This document shows positions 6,812-15,660 of a DNA stretch of 64,000 bases, one piece after another. Position 1 is the first letter of the stretch; every line of letters begins with the position of its first letter. The notes beneath the pieces were generated by a model, which was given only the letters and a program-made list of their open reading frames with translations, was not told the DNA's origin and ran no database searches. Both the position numbers and the translations under genes were made by a program. Source of the stretch: Planctomycetota bacterium (GTDB lineage: Bacteria; Planctomycetota; UBA1135; GCA-002686595); contig JACKHS010000017.1 of the NCBI GenBank assembly GCA_020638875.1, forward strand, positions 17,010 to 81,009. Reading direction: 5' to 3'.

Positions 6812-8967
6812 ACGCGCTCCTCTGCTCCCTCGTGCTCGCCTGCGGCGCCGCCGCGGACGAGCTGCCCCTCGTCGAGCTCACCGCGGACGACACCGTGCTG
6901 ACGGCGTCCGCGCGCGTGCGCGTCGCGCCCGGCCTCGTGCTCGTCGACGACGAGGGCGACGGCGTCGTCCAGGTCGGCGCGGACGGCGTGCGGCTCGTGT
7001 TCGAGCCGGGCAGCGTGCTGCGCGGCGCGCCGGCGGGCGCGGCGCCCGACACGTTCGCGGGCGTGGGCGTGCGCGTCGAAGGTCATCGCGACGTGCACGT
7101 CGAAGGGCTGGTCGTGCAGGGCTACAAGGTCGGCGTGCTCGCCACGGGCGCCGACGGGCTGGTCGTGCGCGCCGCCGACGTCAGCGACAACTTCGCGCAG
7201 CGCCTGCGCTCGACGCCCGAGCGTTGCGACGACGGCGCCGACTGGCTCGCGTGCCACGACAACGACGCGGCCGAGTGGCGCACGCGCTACGGCGCGGGGA
7301 TCGCGATCGAGCGCAGCCGCGGCGTCGTCGTGCGCGACTGCGTGGCGCGGCGCACGCAGAACGGTCTCCTGCTCGACCGCGTGAGCGAGGCGCAGGTCTA
7401 CGACAACGACCTGAGCTTCCTGTCGGGCTGGGGCCTGGGCCTGTGGCGCAGCTCGGACAACGTCGTCGCGCGCAACGCCTTCGACTTCTGCGTGCGCGGC
7501 TACAGCCACGGGGTCTACAACCGCGGGCAGGACTCGGCCGGCGTGCTCGTGTTCGAGCAGTGCTCGCGCAACGTCTTCGCCTACAACTCGGCCACGCACG
7601 GCGGCGACGGCGTGTTCGGCTTCGCCGGCAGCGAGGCGCTGGGCCAGCGCCCGAACCTGCCCGCGGACTTCGACTGCACGCGCCGCGGGAACGACGACAA
7701 CGTCTTCCTGGGGAACGACTTCTCGTACGCCGCCGCGCACGGGCTCGAGATGACCTTCAGCTTCGGCAACGTGGTCGAGGGCAACCGCTTCGTCGAGAAC
7801 GCGATCTGCGGCATCTGGGGCGGCTACTCGCGCGGCATGCTCGTGCGCGACAACGACTTCGTCGCCAACGGCGAGGCCGGCTACGGGCTCGAGCGCGGGG
7901 GCGTCAACATCGAGCACTCGGTGGAGAACTGGATCGTCGGCAACCGCTTCGAGCGCAACGCGTGCGGCGTGCACCTGTGGTGGGACGAGGACGCCGGGTT
8001 GCTGGAGACGCCCTGGGCGCAGGCGAACAGCACGGCGTGCGAGGACAACGTCGTGGCCGGGAACCGCTTCGTCGGCGATGCGGTGGCGCTCGAGCTGCGC
8101 GCGTGCCGGCCGGTCGTCGTGCGCGACAACGTCTACGACCGCGTCGACGTCGAGGTCGAGGCGCCCGAGCGCGGGGTCGTCGCGGGCGCGCTGCCCGCGT
8201 TGCCGGCGCCGCTCGGCGCGCTCGAGCTGCCGGGCCGCAAGCAGCCGGTCGGCGCGCGCGCGCGCCTCGCCGGACGCGCGAACATCGTGATGGGGGAGTG
8301 GGCGCCGTGGGACCACGCGTCGCCCTTCCTGCAGCGCAGCGCGCGCGCGCCGGGCCGCGACGAGTGGACGCTGCACGCGTTCCCCGACGACGCCGAGGTG
8401 CGCCTCGTGGGCGAGGGCGTCACGCTCGAGCACCTGCCCGGCGAGCCGCGGCGTATCGCCGTCGCGCTGAAAGGGCGCGGCTTCGCGCCGTACGTGCTGC
8501 GCGTCGGCGACCAGGAGCGCCGCGGCGTGCTGCAGCGCCTCGATTGGGAGGTGGCCTGCTTCGCGACGCCCTTCGATCCGCGCGAGGACGAGGCCGCGTT
8601 CCGCGCCGCGGCGGCCGACGCCGAGCCGCAGGTGCTCGCCGAGCTCGCGCTCGACTACGCGATGGGCGGGCCGCGCGACCTCGGCCTCGACGTCGCCGAC
8701 GACGTGGGGCGCGAGCACTTCGGCACCAGCGCGCGCGCGCGCGTCGCGCTGGCACCGGGGCGCTACGCGCTCACGGTGACGAGCGACGACGGCGTGCGCG
8801 TGTGGGTCGGCGAGCGCCTGCTCGTCGACGACTGGAGCTGGCACGCGCCGCGCACCGAGACGCGCGAGTTCGACGTCGAGGAGGCCGGCGAGGTCGAGCT
8901 CGCCGTGGAGCACTTCGAGCTCGACGGCTACGCGGTGCTGCGCCTCGCGCTCGAGCCGCTGCCGTAG
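6808..8967 (+). CDS. Secreted parallel beta-helix protein with PA14-like C-terminus
   Basis: 719 residues from ATG 6808, overlapping the previous stop. A short N-terminal signal (MNALLCSLVLACGAAA) precedes about 480 residues of right-handed beta-helix repeats. These show the usual N-x-F/N-D-F ladder: VYDNDLSFLSGWG, VVARNAFDF, FAYNSAT, FLGNDFSYA, VEGNRFVENA, VRDNDFVANG and VVAGNRFVGD. Such NosD-like folds bind or cleave polysaccharides or act as surface scaffolds. The last 110 residues (LALAPGRYALTVTSDDGVRVWVG is within this part, followed by LLVDDWSWHA and VELAVEHFELDGYAVLRL) resemble a PA14 domain, a carbohydrate-binding beta-barrel. No catalytic site can be assigned. Coupling to two acetyltransferase-like genes suggests a role in envelope glycan handling, which is inference. 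Confidence 0.7.
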   Translation: MNALLCSLVLACGAAADELPLVELTADDTVLTASARVRVAPGLVLVDDEGDGVVQVGADGVRLVFEPGSVLRGAPAGAAPDTFAGVGVRVEGHRDVHVEGLVVQGYKVGVLATGADGLVVRAADVSDNFAQRLRSTPERCDDGADWLACHDNDAAEWRTRYGAGIAIERSRGVVVRDCVARRTQNGLLLDRVSEAQVYDNDLSFLSGWGLGLWRSSDNVVARNAFDFCVRGYSHGVYNRGQDSAGVLVFEQCSRNVFAYNSATHGGDGVFGFAGSEALGQRPNLPADFDCTRRGNDDNVFLGNDFSYAAAHGLEMTFSFGNVVEGNRFVENAICGIWGGYSRGMLVRDNDFVANGEAGYGLERGGVNIEHSVENWIVGNRFERNACGVHLWWDEDAGLLETPWAQANSTACEDNVVAGNRFVGDAVALELRACRPVVVRDNVYDRVDVEVEAPERGVVAGALPALPAPLGALELPGRKQPVGARARLAGRANIVMGEWAPWDHASPFLQRSARAPGRDEWTLHAFPDDAEVRLVGEGVTLEHLPGEPRRIAVALKGRGFAPYVLRVGDQERRGVLQRLDWEVACFATPFDPREDEAAFRAAAADAEPQVLAELALDYAMGGPRDLGLDVADDVGREHFGTSARARVALAPGRYALTVTSDDGVRVWVGERLLVDDWSWHAPRTETREFDVEEAGEVELAVEHFELDGYAVLRLALEPLP

Positions 8968-9124
8968 GCGCTCGTCCTCGACGGGCGCGTGGCCGCGACG
9001 GGCTCGAACGCGCGCGCGTCGATCGCCCCGGAACGCGGGCGATCCCCTCGCGGGCCGCGACCGCGCGCGCCCCGCCGGCGGATCTCTTACGCGGGCGCTC
9101 GGTAGCGGGGCGCGCCGGCCTTGC

Positions 9125-9130
9125 TACCCT
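9125..9130 (+). promoter_or_regulatory. Candidate -10 element (TACCCT)
   Basis: GCTACCCTCG here repeats the context of the tRNA-Sec -10 box at 4717. It lies 121 bp upstream of the ATG at 9252, in a 284-bp gap that holds no other recognisable feature. Confidence 0.3.
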
Positions 9131-9251
9131 CGGGGACGACTCCCGGCGACCGCCTCCGTGATCCAAGCGGTGGTCGGTCGGGTGATGCTCCGGGGCTCCA
9201 GCTCGAGCCCCCTGTCCATGGTCCGGGTCGCACGACCCGAGGAGTCCTCCC

Positions 9252-10157
9252 ATGACGCGCTTCCACGCCCTCGCGAGCGGCCTCGCCGCGCTCGCCGCCT
9301 GCGTCACGCTCGCCGCTCCGGCCCGCGCCGCTTCCGAGCCGCCGGTGCGCTTCCACCTCGAGGCCGGCAGCAGCTACCAGTTCGGGTGCCTGCCGCCGTG
9401 CCTCTGCCCGATCTCCGCCCAGGACGCGATCGGCGGGCTCGTGCTCACGCGCGTCGTGCCCTCGCCGCTCGGCCAGGACACCTGGATGATCAGCGACGTC
9501 GAGCTGTTCCTCCTGCCGCCCGGCGGCGTCGGCGTGCCGACCTTCGTCACCGGCAGCGGCAGCTACGTGCGCAGCACGCAGGTCGGCGTGCTGAACCGCA
9601 TGCAGCTCGACCTGTCGATCGGCGGCGGGCCCGTCGTGCACTACGACTCCGGCTGGGTGTTCGACTTCGGCCTGTTCCCGCACTTCGAGATCTCTGTCGC
9701 CGAGAACGGCTTCCAGTGCCTCGACCAGGTCTTCACGCTGAACCTGGCGCCGGACCTCTACTCGAACTTCTGCCTCTCGACGCCGAACTCGACCGGGTCG
9801 CGCGCGGTCATCACGATGTCGGGCTCGAGCAGTCTGACGGCGAACGACCTCGCGCTGCACGCCGGTCCGGTGCCGAGCGGTCAGCCGGGCCTCTTCTTCC
9901 TCGGCCCGCAGGCGACGCAGGTGCCCTTCGGCGACGGCTTCCGCTGCATCGGCACGACGCTGCTCACGCGCCTACCCGTGGTCGCGGCGAGCTCGCTCGG
10001 CGAGCTCGGCTACGCCTTCGACAACACCGCCACGCAGGCGAGCTCGTACCTCGTGCCCGGCGTGACGTGGGCCTTCCAGGGCTGGTTCCGCGATCCGGCG
10101 GCCGGCGGCTCGGGCTTCAACCTGAGCGACGCGGCGACGGTGCTGTTCGAGCTCTAG
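9252..10157 (+). CDS. Secreted protein of unknown function with FGDGxRC/FNLS C-terminal domain
   Basis: 301 residues. The N-terminus (MTRFHALASGLAALAACVTL followed by AAPARAA) is a clear Sec signal peptide. The mature part begins with a cysteine-rich strand (YQFGCLPPCLCPIS). The middle is beta-rich and not recognised. The last 75 residues (FGDGFRCIG ... FQGWFRDPAAGGSGFNLSDA ... VLFEL) align by eye with the C-terminus of the unrelated 827-residue protein at 22813-25296 (FGDGLRCAG ... FQVWYRDP ... NFNLSNGVTITF). This points to a shared C-terminal module, possibly for sorting or anchoring. ATG 9252 is preceded by GAGGAGTCCTCCC, a possible ribosome-binding site. Confidence 0.7.
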   Translation: MTRFHALASGLAALAACVTLAAPARAASEPPVRFHLEAGSSYQFGCLPPCLCPISAQDAIGGLVLTRVVPSPLGQDTWMISDVELFLLPPGGVGVPTFVTGSGSYVRSTQVGVLNRMQLDLSIGGGPVVHYDSGWVFDFGLFPHFEISVAENGFQCLDQVFTLNLAPDLYSNFCLSTPNSTGSRAVITMSGSSSLTANDLALHAGPVPSGQPGLFFLGPQATQVPFGDGFRCIGTTLLTRLPVVAASSLGELGYAFDNTATQASSYLVPGVTWAFQGWFRDPAAGGSGFNLSDAATVLFEL

Positions 10158-10234
10158 TCCGTCCGAGACAGTCTGCTAGCGGCGCTCGAGCGCCCGTGCG
10201 CGCGGTGGCGAGCTCGGCTCGGCGCCGCGCGCGC

Positions 10235-10600
10235 TTACTTCGGCAGGTCCCAACGGCGCTCGTCGTCGACCCAGATGCCGTCCGGCGCGAAGCGCACGCG
10301 CGCGCCGTCCGGGACGTCGAAGCGCGCGCCGCCGAGGCGGAAGCCGCCGGCCTCCACCTCGAACGCGAGGCCGTTCACCGTCTGCGTCTGACGGTGCTCG
10401 GTGTTCGAGACGACGAGCTCCGACTGGTAGGACACGCCGTCGTCGAACTCGATCGCGAAGCCCGAGCCCTGCACGCTCGCGACGCCGTTGCTGATCACCA
10501 CCTGGGGCGCTTCGGGTGCGGCGACGGGCTCGTCGCGGCAGGCGGGGAGGAGCGGGAGCGCGGCGAGCGCGAAGGCGAGGCGTGCGGTGGTGGAGCTCAT
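10235..10600 (-). CDS. Small lipoprotein of unknown function
   Basis: 121 residues, starting at the ATG at 10598-10600. The N-terminus (MSSTTARLAFALAALPLLPAC) is a lipoprotein signal with the cysteine at the end of a LLPAC lipobox. The mature part has a beta-rich pattern (VVISNGVASVQGSGFAIEF, GLAFEVEAGGFRLGGARFDV) and ends in DDERRWDLPK. No family is recognised. It is convergent with the secreted protein at 9252-10157 (77 bp apart) and divergent from the NfeD operon. Confidence 0.65.
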   Translation of the reverse strand: MSSTTARLAFALAALPLLPACRDEPVAAPEAPQVVISNGVASVQGSGFAIEFDDGVSYQSELVVSNTEHRQTQTVNGLAFEVEAGGFRLGGARFDVPDGARVRFAPDGIWVDDERRWDLPK

Positions 10601-10854
10601 GCGCGCAGTGTAGCCGCCCGACGAAGACGTCACCCGGCGCCAGGACGACGTCCTCCGCTCCGGTGCGGCGCCCGAGCGCCGCGCCGAAGGCACCGCTCCG
10701 CCTGCGTCTGCGCACGCCACACCGACGCGGAGGCCGTGGCCCGGGCCGCCGCAGCCCTGCATCGACGGGCGGCGGACCGCCCGCCCGCGCGCGCCGGCGC
10801 GTGGTCGAGGTGAATGCCGCGCCGGGGAGCGGCGTAGGCGTGCGCGCGGCTTGG

Positions 10855-10860
10855 TAGACT
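10855..10860 (+). promoter_or_regulatory. Candidate -10 element of the NfeD-FloA operon (TAGACT)
   Basis: TAGACT ends 23 bp before the ATG at 10884, which leaves room for a short leader. It fits the TANNCT pattern seen elsewhere in the window. No good -35 box is seen. Confidence 0.35.
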
Positions 10861-10883
10861 GCCGCGACACGCTCCGCGCTCCG

Positions 10884-12392
10884 ATGGCCTCGTTCACGAC
10901 CCCGCTCCGCCGGCTGCTCCTCGCGCTCGTCGCGTTCGCGTGCGTCGCGGGCGCGTCCGGCGCGACGCCGGGCGAGCCGCCGCGCCGCGCGCCCGGCGTG
11001 GTGCACCTCGCGATCGAAGGGCCGCTGGACGAGGGCACGCTCGGCCTCCTGCAGCGCGCGACGCGCCGCGTGCGCGACGAGGGGCACCGCTTGCTCGTCG
11101 TCGAGATCGACACGCCCGGCGGCGAGATCGGGCTGATGGTGCGCTTCGCGCGCCAGCTCCAGGCCGCGCGCCAGGACGGCGTGCGCACGGCCGCCTGGAT
11201 CCACGGCGAGGCCAGCTCGGCCGGCGCGCTCGTCGCGCTCTCGTGCGATCGCATCTACCTGTCGAGCGGCGGCACGATGGGCTCGGCGACGCCCGTGACG
11301 CTCGTGCCGGGCGGCCTCGCGCCGGTGCCCGAGGAGGGCGGCGTGCGCGAGAAGCTCGACTCGCGCGTGCGCTCGGAGTTCCGCGCCGCGGCGCAGCAGG
11401 GCGGGCGCTCGGGCGCGCTGGCCGAGGCGATGGTCGACGCCGATCTCGTCGTGCGCCTCGCGGAGCTCGACGGCGAGGAGGTCGTGCTGGACGAGAACGA
11501 GTGGTCCGACGCGCGCGTGCTCGGCAAGGACCCGCGCCTCGTGCGCACGCTCGCGGCGCAGGGCGAGCTCGTCAACCTGACCGCGCAGGAGGCCATCGCG
11601 CTCGGCATGGCCGACGGCGTGGCCGACGACCTGGCCGAGGTGCTGCTGCGCTCCGGGCTCCCGGCCGACACGCCGGTGACGTTCCTCGAGCGCTCGAACT
11701 CCGAGGACCTGCTCGCGCTGCTCGCGACGCTCACGCCGTTCCTGATCGGGCTCGGCCTGCTGTTCGGCTACGCGGAGCTCAAGACGCAGGGCTTCGGCGC
11801 CTTCGGCGTCGCCGCGCTGGCGTGCTTCACGCTCGTCTTCGCCGGCCGCTACCTGGTGGGCCTCGCCGACGTGCCGCACCTCGTGCTGCTCGTGCTGGGG
11901 CTCGCGCTCGTCGCGCTCGAGCTGTTCCTGCTGCCCGGCCACGTGTGGCCCGGCGTGCTCGGCGGGCTGCTGCTCGTCGGCGCGCTGCTGGCGATGGAGG
12001 TCGGCAGCGACTTCGACTGGAACCGGCCCTGGGACCGCAGCGTCGCCTGGGAGGCGGCCTTCCGCATGACGTGCATCGGCGCGGGCACGGCGCTCGCCGC
12101 GTGGATCCTCTCGGCCTACTTGCCCGACACGCCGCTCCTGCGGCGCATGGTGCAGGTGCCCGACGGCGCGGCCGTCGCGGCGACACCGGCGACCGACGAG
12201 CTCGTCGGCACGTACGGCACGGCGCTGACCGACCTGCGCCCGGTCGGCAAGGTCGCGCTCGACGCGCGCGGCGACGCGGAGCTCGAAGCGCGCGCCGAGG
12301 GCGCGGCGCTCGACCGCGGCGCGCGCGTCGTCGTCGTGGCGACCGCCGGCGCGCGCCTCGTCGTCCAGGACGCCCGGGAGCTCCGCGCATGA
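10884..12392 (+). CDS. NfeD1-type membrane-bound ClpP-class protease
   Basis: 502 residues. A signal/anchor (LRRLLLALVAFACVAGASG) leads into a ClpP-class serine protease domain: VEIDTPGGEIG, the nucleophile region EASSAGALVALSCD (serine-lysine type) and SSGGTMGSATPV. Four to five hydrophobic helices follow (LTPFLIGLGLLFG, AALACFTLVFAGRYLVG, LVLLVLGLALVALELFLLPG). A C-terminal soluble NfeD/OB-like domain (LVGTYGTALTDLRPVGKVAL) completes the long NfeD form. These proteases are encoded with flotillin/stomatin-type proteins, as here. ATG 10884 is preferred over GTG 10851 because it starts the signal peptide. The stop overlaps the next start (ATGA). Confidence 0.85.
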   Translation: MASFTTPLRRLLLALVAFACVAGASGATPGEPPRRAPGVVHLAIEGPLDEGTLGLLQRATRRVRDEGHRLLVVEIDTPGGEIGLMVRFARQLQAARQDGVRTAAWIHGEASSAGALVALSCDRIYLSSGGTMGSATPVTLVPGGLAPVPEEGGVREKLDSRVRSEFRAAAQQGGRSGALAEAMVDADLVVRLAELDGEEVVLDENEWSDARVLGKDPRLVRTLAAQGELVNLTAQEAIALGMADGVADDLAEVLLRSGLPADTPVTFLERSNSEDLLALLATLTPFLIGLGLLFGYAELKTQGFGAFGVAALACFTLVFAGRYLVGLADVPHLVLLVLGLALVALELFLLPGHVWPGVLGGLLLVGALLAMEVGSDFDWNRPWDRSVAWEAAFRMTCIGAGTALAAWILSAYLPDTPLLRRMVQVPDGAAVAATPATDELVGTYGTALTDLRPVGKVALDARGDAELEARAEGAALDRGARVVVVATAGARLVVQDARELRA

Positions 12393-12877
12393 CCATCGCC
12401 CTGTTGCTGCTCGGTCTGGGCCTCGCGCTCATCGTCGCCGAGACGTTGATCCCGAGCTTCGGCGTGCTCGGCACGCTGGCCGCGCTGGCCATCCTGGCCG
12501 GCGGCTACGTCGCCTTCCGCACCGACACGGACACGGGCGTCACCTACCTGATCCTGTCCGGCGTGCTGATCCCGCTCAGCGTGCTGGCCGGCTTCCGCGC
12601 GCTGCCCAGGAGCCCGCTCGCCAAGTTCCTGATGGCGAGCGGCCCCAGCTTCGAGGACGGCCGCGCCACCGACCTGCGCGACGACGCGCTGCTCGGCGTC
12701 GAGGGCGTCGTCGAGGCGCAGCTGCGTCCCGCGGGCGTCGCGCGCCTGGCCGGCCGGCGCGTCGACGTCGTCAGCCGCGGCGCGCTCGTGCCGGCCGGCA
12801 CGCGCGTGCGCGTCGTCGAGGTCGCGGGCAACCGCGTCGTCGTCGCGCCGCTCTCCGAGGACCCTCCGCGGGCCTGA
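12389..12877 (+). CDS. Short NfeD-like membrane protein
   Basis: 162 residues. Two or three transmembrane helices (IALLLLGLGLALIVAETLI, TLAALAILAGGYVAF, LILSGVLIPLSVLAGF) precede a small OB-fold NfeD domain (LGVEGVVEAQLRPAGVARLAG ending VRVVEVAGNRVVV). It lacks the protease domain of its upstream neighbour. The ATG at 12389 overlaps that gene's TGA by 4 bp, indicating translational coupling. It sits between NfeD1 and FloA, a conserved cassette proposed to organise membrane microdomains. Confidence 0.8.
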   Translation: MTIALLLLGLGLALIVAETLIPSFGVLGTLAALAILAGGYVAFRTDTDTGVTYLILSGVLIPLSVLAGFRALPRSPLAKFLMASGPSFEDGRATDLRDDALLGVEGVVEAQLRPAGVARLAGRRVDVVSRGALVPAGTRVRVVEVAGNRVVVAPLSEDPPRA

Positions 12878-12915
12878 GCCCGCACCCGCCTCCCCGACTC
12901 GCAGCCCCCCTGACC

Positions 12916-13965
12916 ATGCACCTCTTCCTCGCCCTGGAGCTCGTCGAGATCGCCAAGAACGGCGCGATGGTGGTCGCCGCCATCTTCCTGCTGGTCTTCG
13001 CGATCGTCTTCTTCAAGTACGCGAAGCTCTACATGCGCAGCGTGCTGACCGGCGCGGGCATCGGGCTCTTCGACATGTTCGCGATGAGCCTGCGCAAGGT
13101 CGACCCGGAGGTCATCACCAACGCCAAGGTCATGCTCGTGCAAGCGCGCATCGAGGGCGTCGAGCGCCGCGACCTCGAGGCGCACCTGCTCGCCGGCGGC
13201 AACGTGCGGCGCGTCGTGCAGGCGATGATCTCGGCCAACCGCGCCGGGCTCGAGCTCGACTTCCGCACCGCCGCGGGCATCGACCTCGCCGGCCGCGACG
13301 TGCTCGAGGCCGTGACGACCTGCGTCACGCCCAAGGTGATCGACTGCCCCAACCCCGAGAGCGGCAAGACGACCATCGCGGCGGTGGCGAAGGACGGCAT
13401 CCAGGTGCTCGCCAAGGCGCGCGTGACCGTGCGCACCAACATCTCGCGCCTGGTGGGCGGCGCCGGCGAGGAGACGATCATCGCGCGCGTCGGCGAGGGC
13501 ATCGTCTCGACCATCGGCAGCAAGGACACGCACGCCGAAGTGCTCGAGAACCCCGATCACATCTCCAAGACCGTGCTCGCGCGCGGCCTCGACGCGGGCA
13601 CGGCCTTCGAGATCGTCTCGATCGACATCGCCGACGTGGACATCGGCCACAACATCGGCGCGCGGCTGCAGGCCGACCAGGCCGAGGCCGACAAGCGCGT
13701 GGCGCAGGCGATGGCCGAGAAGCGCCGCGCGATGGCCGTCGCCGCCGAGCAGGAGTTCAAGGCCCACGTGCAGGAGAACCGCGCGAAGGTGGTGCTGGCC
13801 GAGGCCGAGGTGCCGCTCGCCACGGCCGAGGCGCTGCGCTCGGGCAACCTGGGCGTGATGGACCTCTACCGCCTGCGCAACATCGACGCCGACACGACCA
13901 TGCGCACGTCGATCGCGGGGGACGGCGGGGCCGGCTTGGACGAGGCACCGCGAGGGGAGGGCTGA
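12916..13965 (+). CDS. floA: Flotillin-like protein FloA
   Basis: 349 residues, close to the usual length of about 330. An N-terminal hydrophobic hairpin segment (MVVAAIFLLVFAIVFFKYAKLY) is followed by the FloA core: VDPEVITNAKVMLVQARI, EAHLLAGGNVRRVVQAMISA, AGIDLAGRDVLEAV, VTVRTNISRLVGGAGEETI, GTAFEIVSIDIADVDIG and the alanine/glutamate-rich coiled coil (QADQAEADKRVAQAMAEKR). FloA forms functional membrane microdomains. It is the third gene of the NfeD1-NfeD2-FloA operon, 38 bp after the second. Its TGA (13963-13965) overlaps the next start by one base. Confidence 0.93.
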   Translation: MHLFLALELVEIAKNGAMVVAAIFLLVFAIVFFKYAKLYMRSVLTGAGIGLFDMFAMSLRKVDPEVITNAKVMLVQARIEGVERRDLEAHLLAGGNVRRVVQAMISANRAGLELDFRTAAGIDLAGRDVLEAVTTCVTPKVIDCPNPESGKTTIAAVAKDGIQVLAKARVTVRTNISRLVGGAGEETIIARVGEGIVSTIGSKDTHAEVLENPDHISKTVLARGLDAGTAFEIVSIDIADVDIGHNIGARLQADQAEADKRVAQAMAEKRRAMAVAAEQEFKAHVQENRAKVVLAEAEVPLATAEALRSGNLGVMDLYRLRNIDADTTMRTSIAGDGGAGLDEAPRGEG

Positions 13966-14596
13966 TGCCGCTGCTCCCGCCGTTGGCGGAGGCGGGCGAC
14001 CTCGTCGAGCTGGCCTTCGTCGTCCTGGCGCTCCTGTTCAGCGGGGTCGGCGCCGTGATCAAGCGTCACCGCGAGACCGCGCAGGAGCAGCGCCGCGGCG
14101 AGCGTCGCGAGCGCCGCGCCGCGCGGCCGGCCGAGCCGCGCCCGGTCGCGCCAGGCCCGACCTCGACGAGCTGCTCGCGCGCGCGACGCGCAAGCTCCAG
14201 GAGCACGCCCGCGGCGCCGCGCCTCGCCGCGCGTCGGCCCCGCCCACGCCTGCGGCGCCGGACGAGGCGCCGTCGCGCCCACCTCCGACGTCGCCACGTG
14301 GCGCGAGTTCCACGAGGCGGGGAGCGCGCCGATCGGGCTCGACCTCGCGCAGGTCGAGGCCGCCCTGCCGTCCGTGCACGAGGAGGCCTTCGAGAGCCAC
14401 GCGTCCGACGCCGAGACCGCCGCGCCGGCGACCGCCGCGCTCGCGACGCGCGAGCGCCGCGCCCGTGCGCTGCGCGCGGTCGGCCCCGGAGGCGCGGCGC
14501 CGCCGGAGCGCCCTGCGCCGCGCCGTGGTCCTGGCCGAGGTGCTCGGCGCGCCCGTGGCCCTGCGCGACGACTCCCTGAGGCGCCCGCGCCCCTGA
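13965..14596 (+). pseudogene. Small membrane-anchored protein after floA, frameshifted
   Basis: Begins at ATG 13965 within the floA stop. The N-terminus has one transmembrane helix (LVELAFVVLALLFSGVGAVI) and then a charged, proline/alanine-rich linker. The frame appears to change near 14150 (into RPDLDELLARATRKLQEHA), near 14275 (into DVATWREFHEAGSAPIGLDL) and near 14500 (into LRRAVVLAEVLGAPVALRDD, stop 14594-14596). With corrections it would be about 210 residues. An anchored charged protein of this kind next to floA may be a scaffold partner, but no family is recognised. All break points lie in GC-repeat tracts, so the frameshifts may be sequence errors. Confidence 0.5.
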
Positions 14597-14611
14597 CCCC
14601 GCCGCCCCCGC

Positions 14612-15124
14612 ATGAGCTCTCGCCCCCGCTACTGGCTGATCAAGTCCGAGCCCGCCGTCTTCTCCTGGGACGACCTGTGGTCCGCGCCCGGCCGCCGCAC
14701 GCACTGGGACGGCATCCGCAACTACCAGGCGCGCAACTTCATCCGCGACGACGTGAAGCGCGGCGACCTCGTGCTGTTCTACCACTCGAACGCCAGCCCG
14801 CCGGCCGCGGTGGGGGTGGCGGAGGTCGTGCGCGAGGCCTACCCCGACCCGACGCAGTTCGACCCCGCCGACGACCACCACGACCCCGGCAGCGACCCCG
14901 CCGACCCGCGCTGGCTGATGTTCGACGTGGCGGCGCGTCGGCGCCTGCCGCAGCCGGTCTCGCTGAGCGCCCTGAAGGCCGAGCCGGCCCTCGCCGCGAT
15001 GCTGGTGGTCCAGCGCGGCCAGCGGCTGTCGATCCAGCCCGTGACGCCCGCCGAGTGGGAAGCGGTGCTGGCCCTGGGCGGCCTGGAGCCCGCCGGCGCG
15101 GCCCCGTCCAAGAAGCGGAAGTGA
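14612..15124 (+). CDS. EVE domain protein
   Basis: 170 residues, starting at ATG 14612. The EVE/PUA-like signature is complete: YWLIKSEPAVFSWDDL, WDGIRNYQARNFIRDDVKRGDLVLFYHS, GVAEVVREAYPDPTQFDP, WLMFDVA and the C-terminal L-KAEPALAAMLVVQRGQRLSIQPV segment. This is the compact form related to thymocyte nuclear protein 1. EVE domains belong to the YTH-like group that binds modified nucleobases in DNA or RNA. The cellular role in bacteria is not settled. It is co-directional with the FloA operon, 15 bp after the frameshifted gene. Confidence 0.9.
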   Translation: MSSRPRYWLIKSEPAVFSWDDLWSAPGRRTHWDGIRNYQARNFIRDDVKRGDLVLFYHSNASPPAAVGVAEVVREAYPDPTQFDPADDHHDPGSDPADPRWLMFDVAARRRLPQPVSLSALKAEPALAAMLVVQRGQRLSIQPVTPAEWEAVLALGGLEPAGAAPSKKRK

Positions 15125-15366
15125 CTTCCAGATAGCGGTTTAGGGGTGGCTGCCGCGCCTCGGCCGGGGTTGCCCCTGATCCGGGAAACCCGCTTCCCGG
15201 CCCTTTGGGGCGGGGGCCACCTTGATCGAAGCTGGACTTTGTGGCTAATGGAGCGCTCCAGGGGGGTCCCGGCGGGGCTACCGGCGCCTCCGAGATCACC
15301 TCCCGAGCCCCACCTAGCCGGCCGTCTTCACCCGAGGCCCCTGAACCAAGAGGCGCAGTACACCCC

Positions 15367-15549
15367 ATGAGCGAGAACTTCGAGAAGCTCACCGCGATCA
15401 TCGAGAGCACCCGCGAGGACGTCGAGAAGGCGGAGGCCGGCAACAAGGCCGCCACCTCGCGCGTCCGCAAGGCGATGCAGGACATCAAGGCCGTCGCCCA
15501 GGACATCCGCAAGGAGATGCTCGAGCTGCGCGACGCCGGCGGCAAGTAA
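15367..15549 (+). CDS. Histone H1-like (Hc1-type) nucleoid protein
   Basis: 60 residues from ATG 15367. The sequence (EKLTAIIESTREDVEKAEAG, NKAATSRVRKAMQDIKAVAQ, DIRKEMLELRD) matches the N-terminal helical part of chlamydial/planctomycete Hc1-like proteins, in particular the NKAA-x-RVRK-x-MQ-IK signature. These small basic proteins bind and condense DNA. This copy lacks a long lysine-rich tail, and acidic residues nearly balance the basic ones, so DNA binding is inferred from the family. A 240-bp leader separates it from the EVE gene, and a terminator-like hairpin follows. Confidence 0.8.
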   Translation: MSENFEKLTAIIESTREDVEKAEAGNKAATSRVRKAMQDIKAVAQDIRKEMLELRDAGGK

Positions 15550-15568
15550 CCGCTCCGCGCTCCCACGG

Positions 15569-15608
15569 AACACCACCGCCTCGGGCCGACGCCGGAGGCG
15601 GTGTTGTT
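15569..15608 (+). terminator. Terminator-like hairpin after the Hc1-like gene
   Basis: AACACCACCGCCTC (15569-15582) pairs with GAGGCGGTGTTGTT (15595-15608) with one mismatch and a 12-nt loop. It starts 19 bp after the stop codon. No long U-tract follows. Confidence 0.6.
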
Positions 15609-15660
15609 CGTTTCCGGGGCCGCCGCGGCCCCGCTCCCGCACACCGACCCACCGCACGCC

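Noticed and set aside
15601..15660. Upstream GTG-type start for the histidine phosphatase
   Set aside because: It overlaps the terminator hairpin of the Hc1-like gene. ATG 15661 begins a normal signal peptide.
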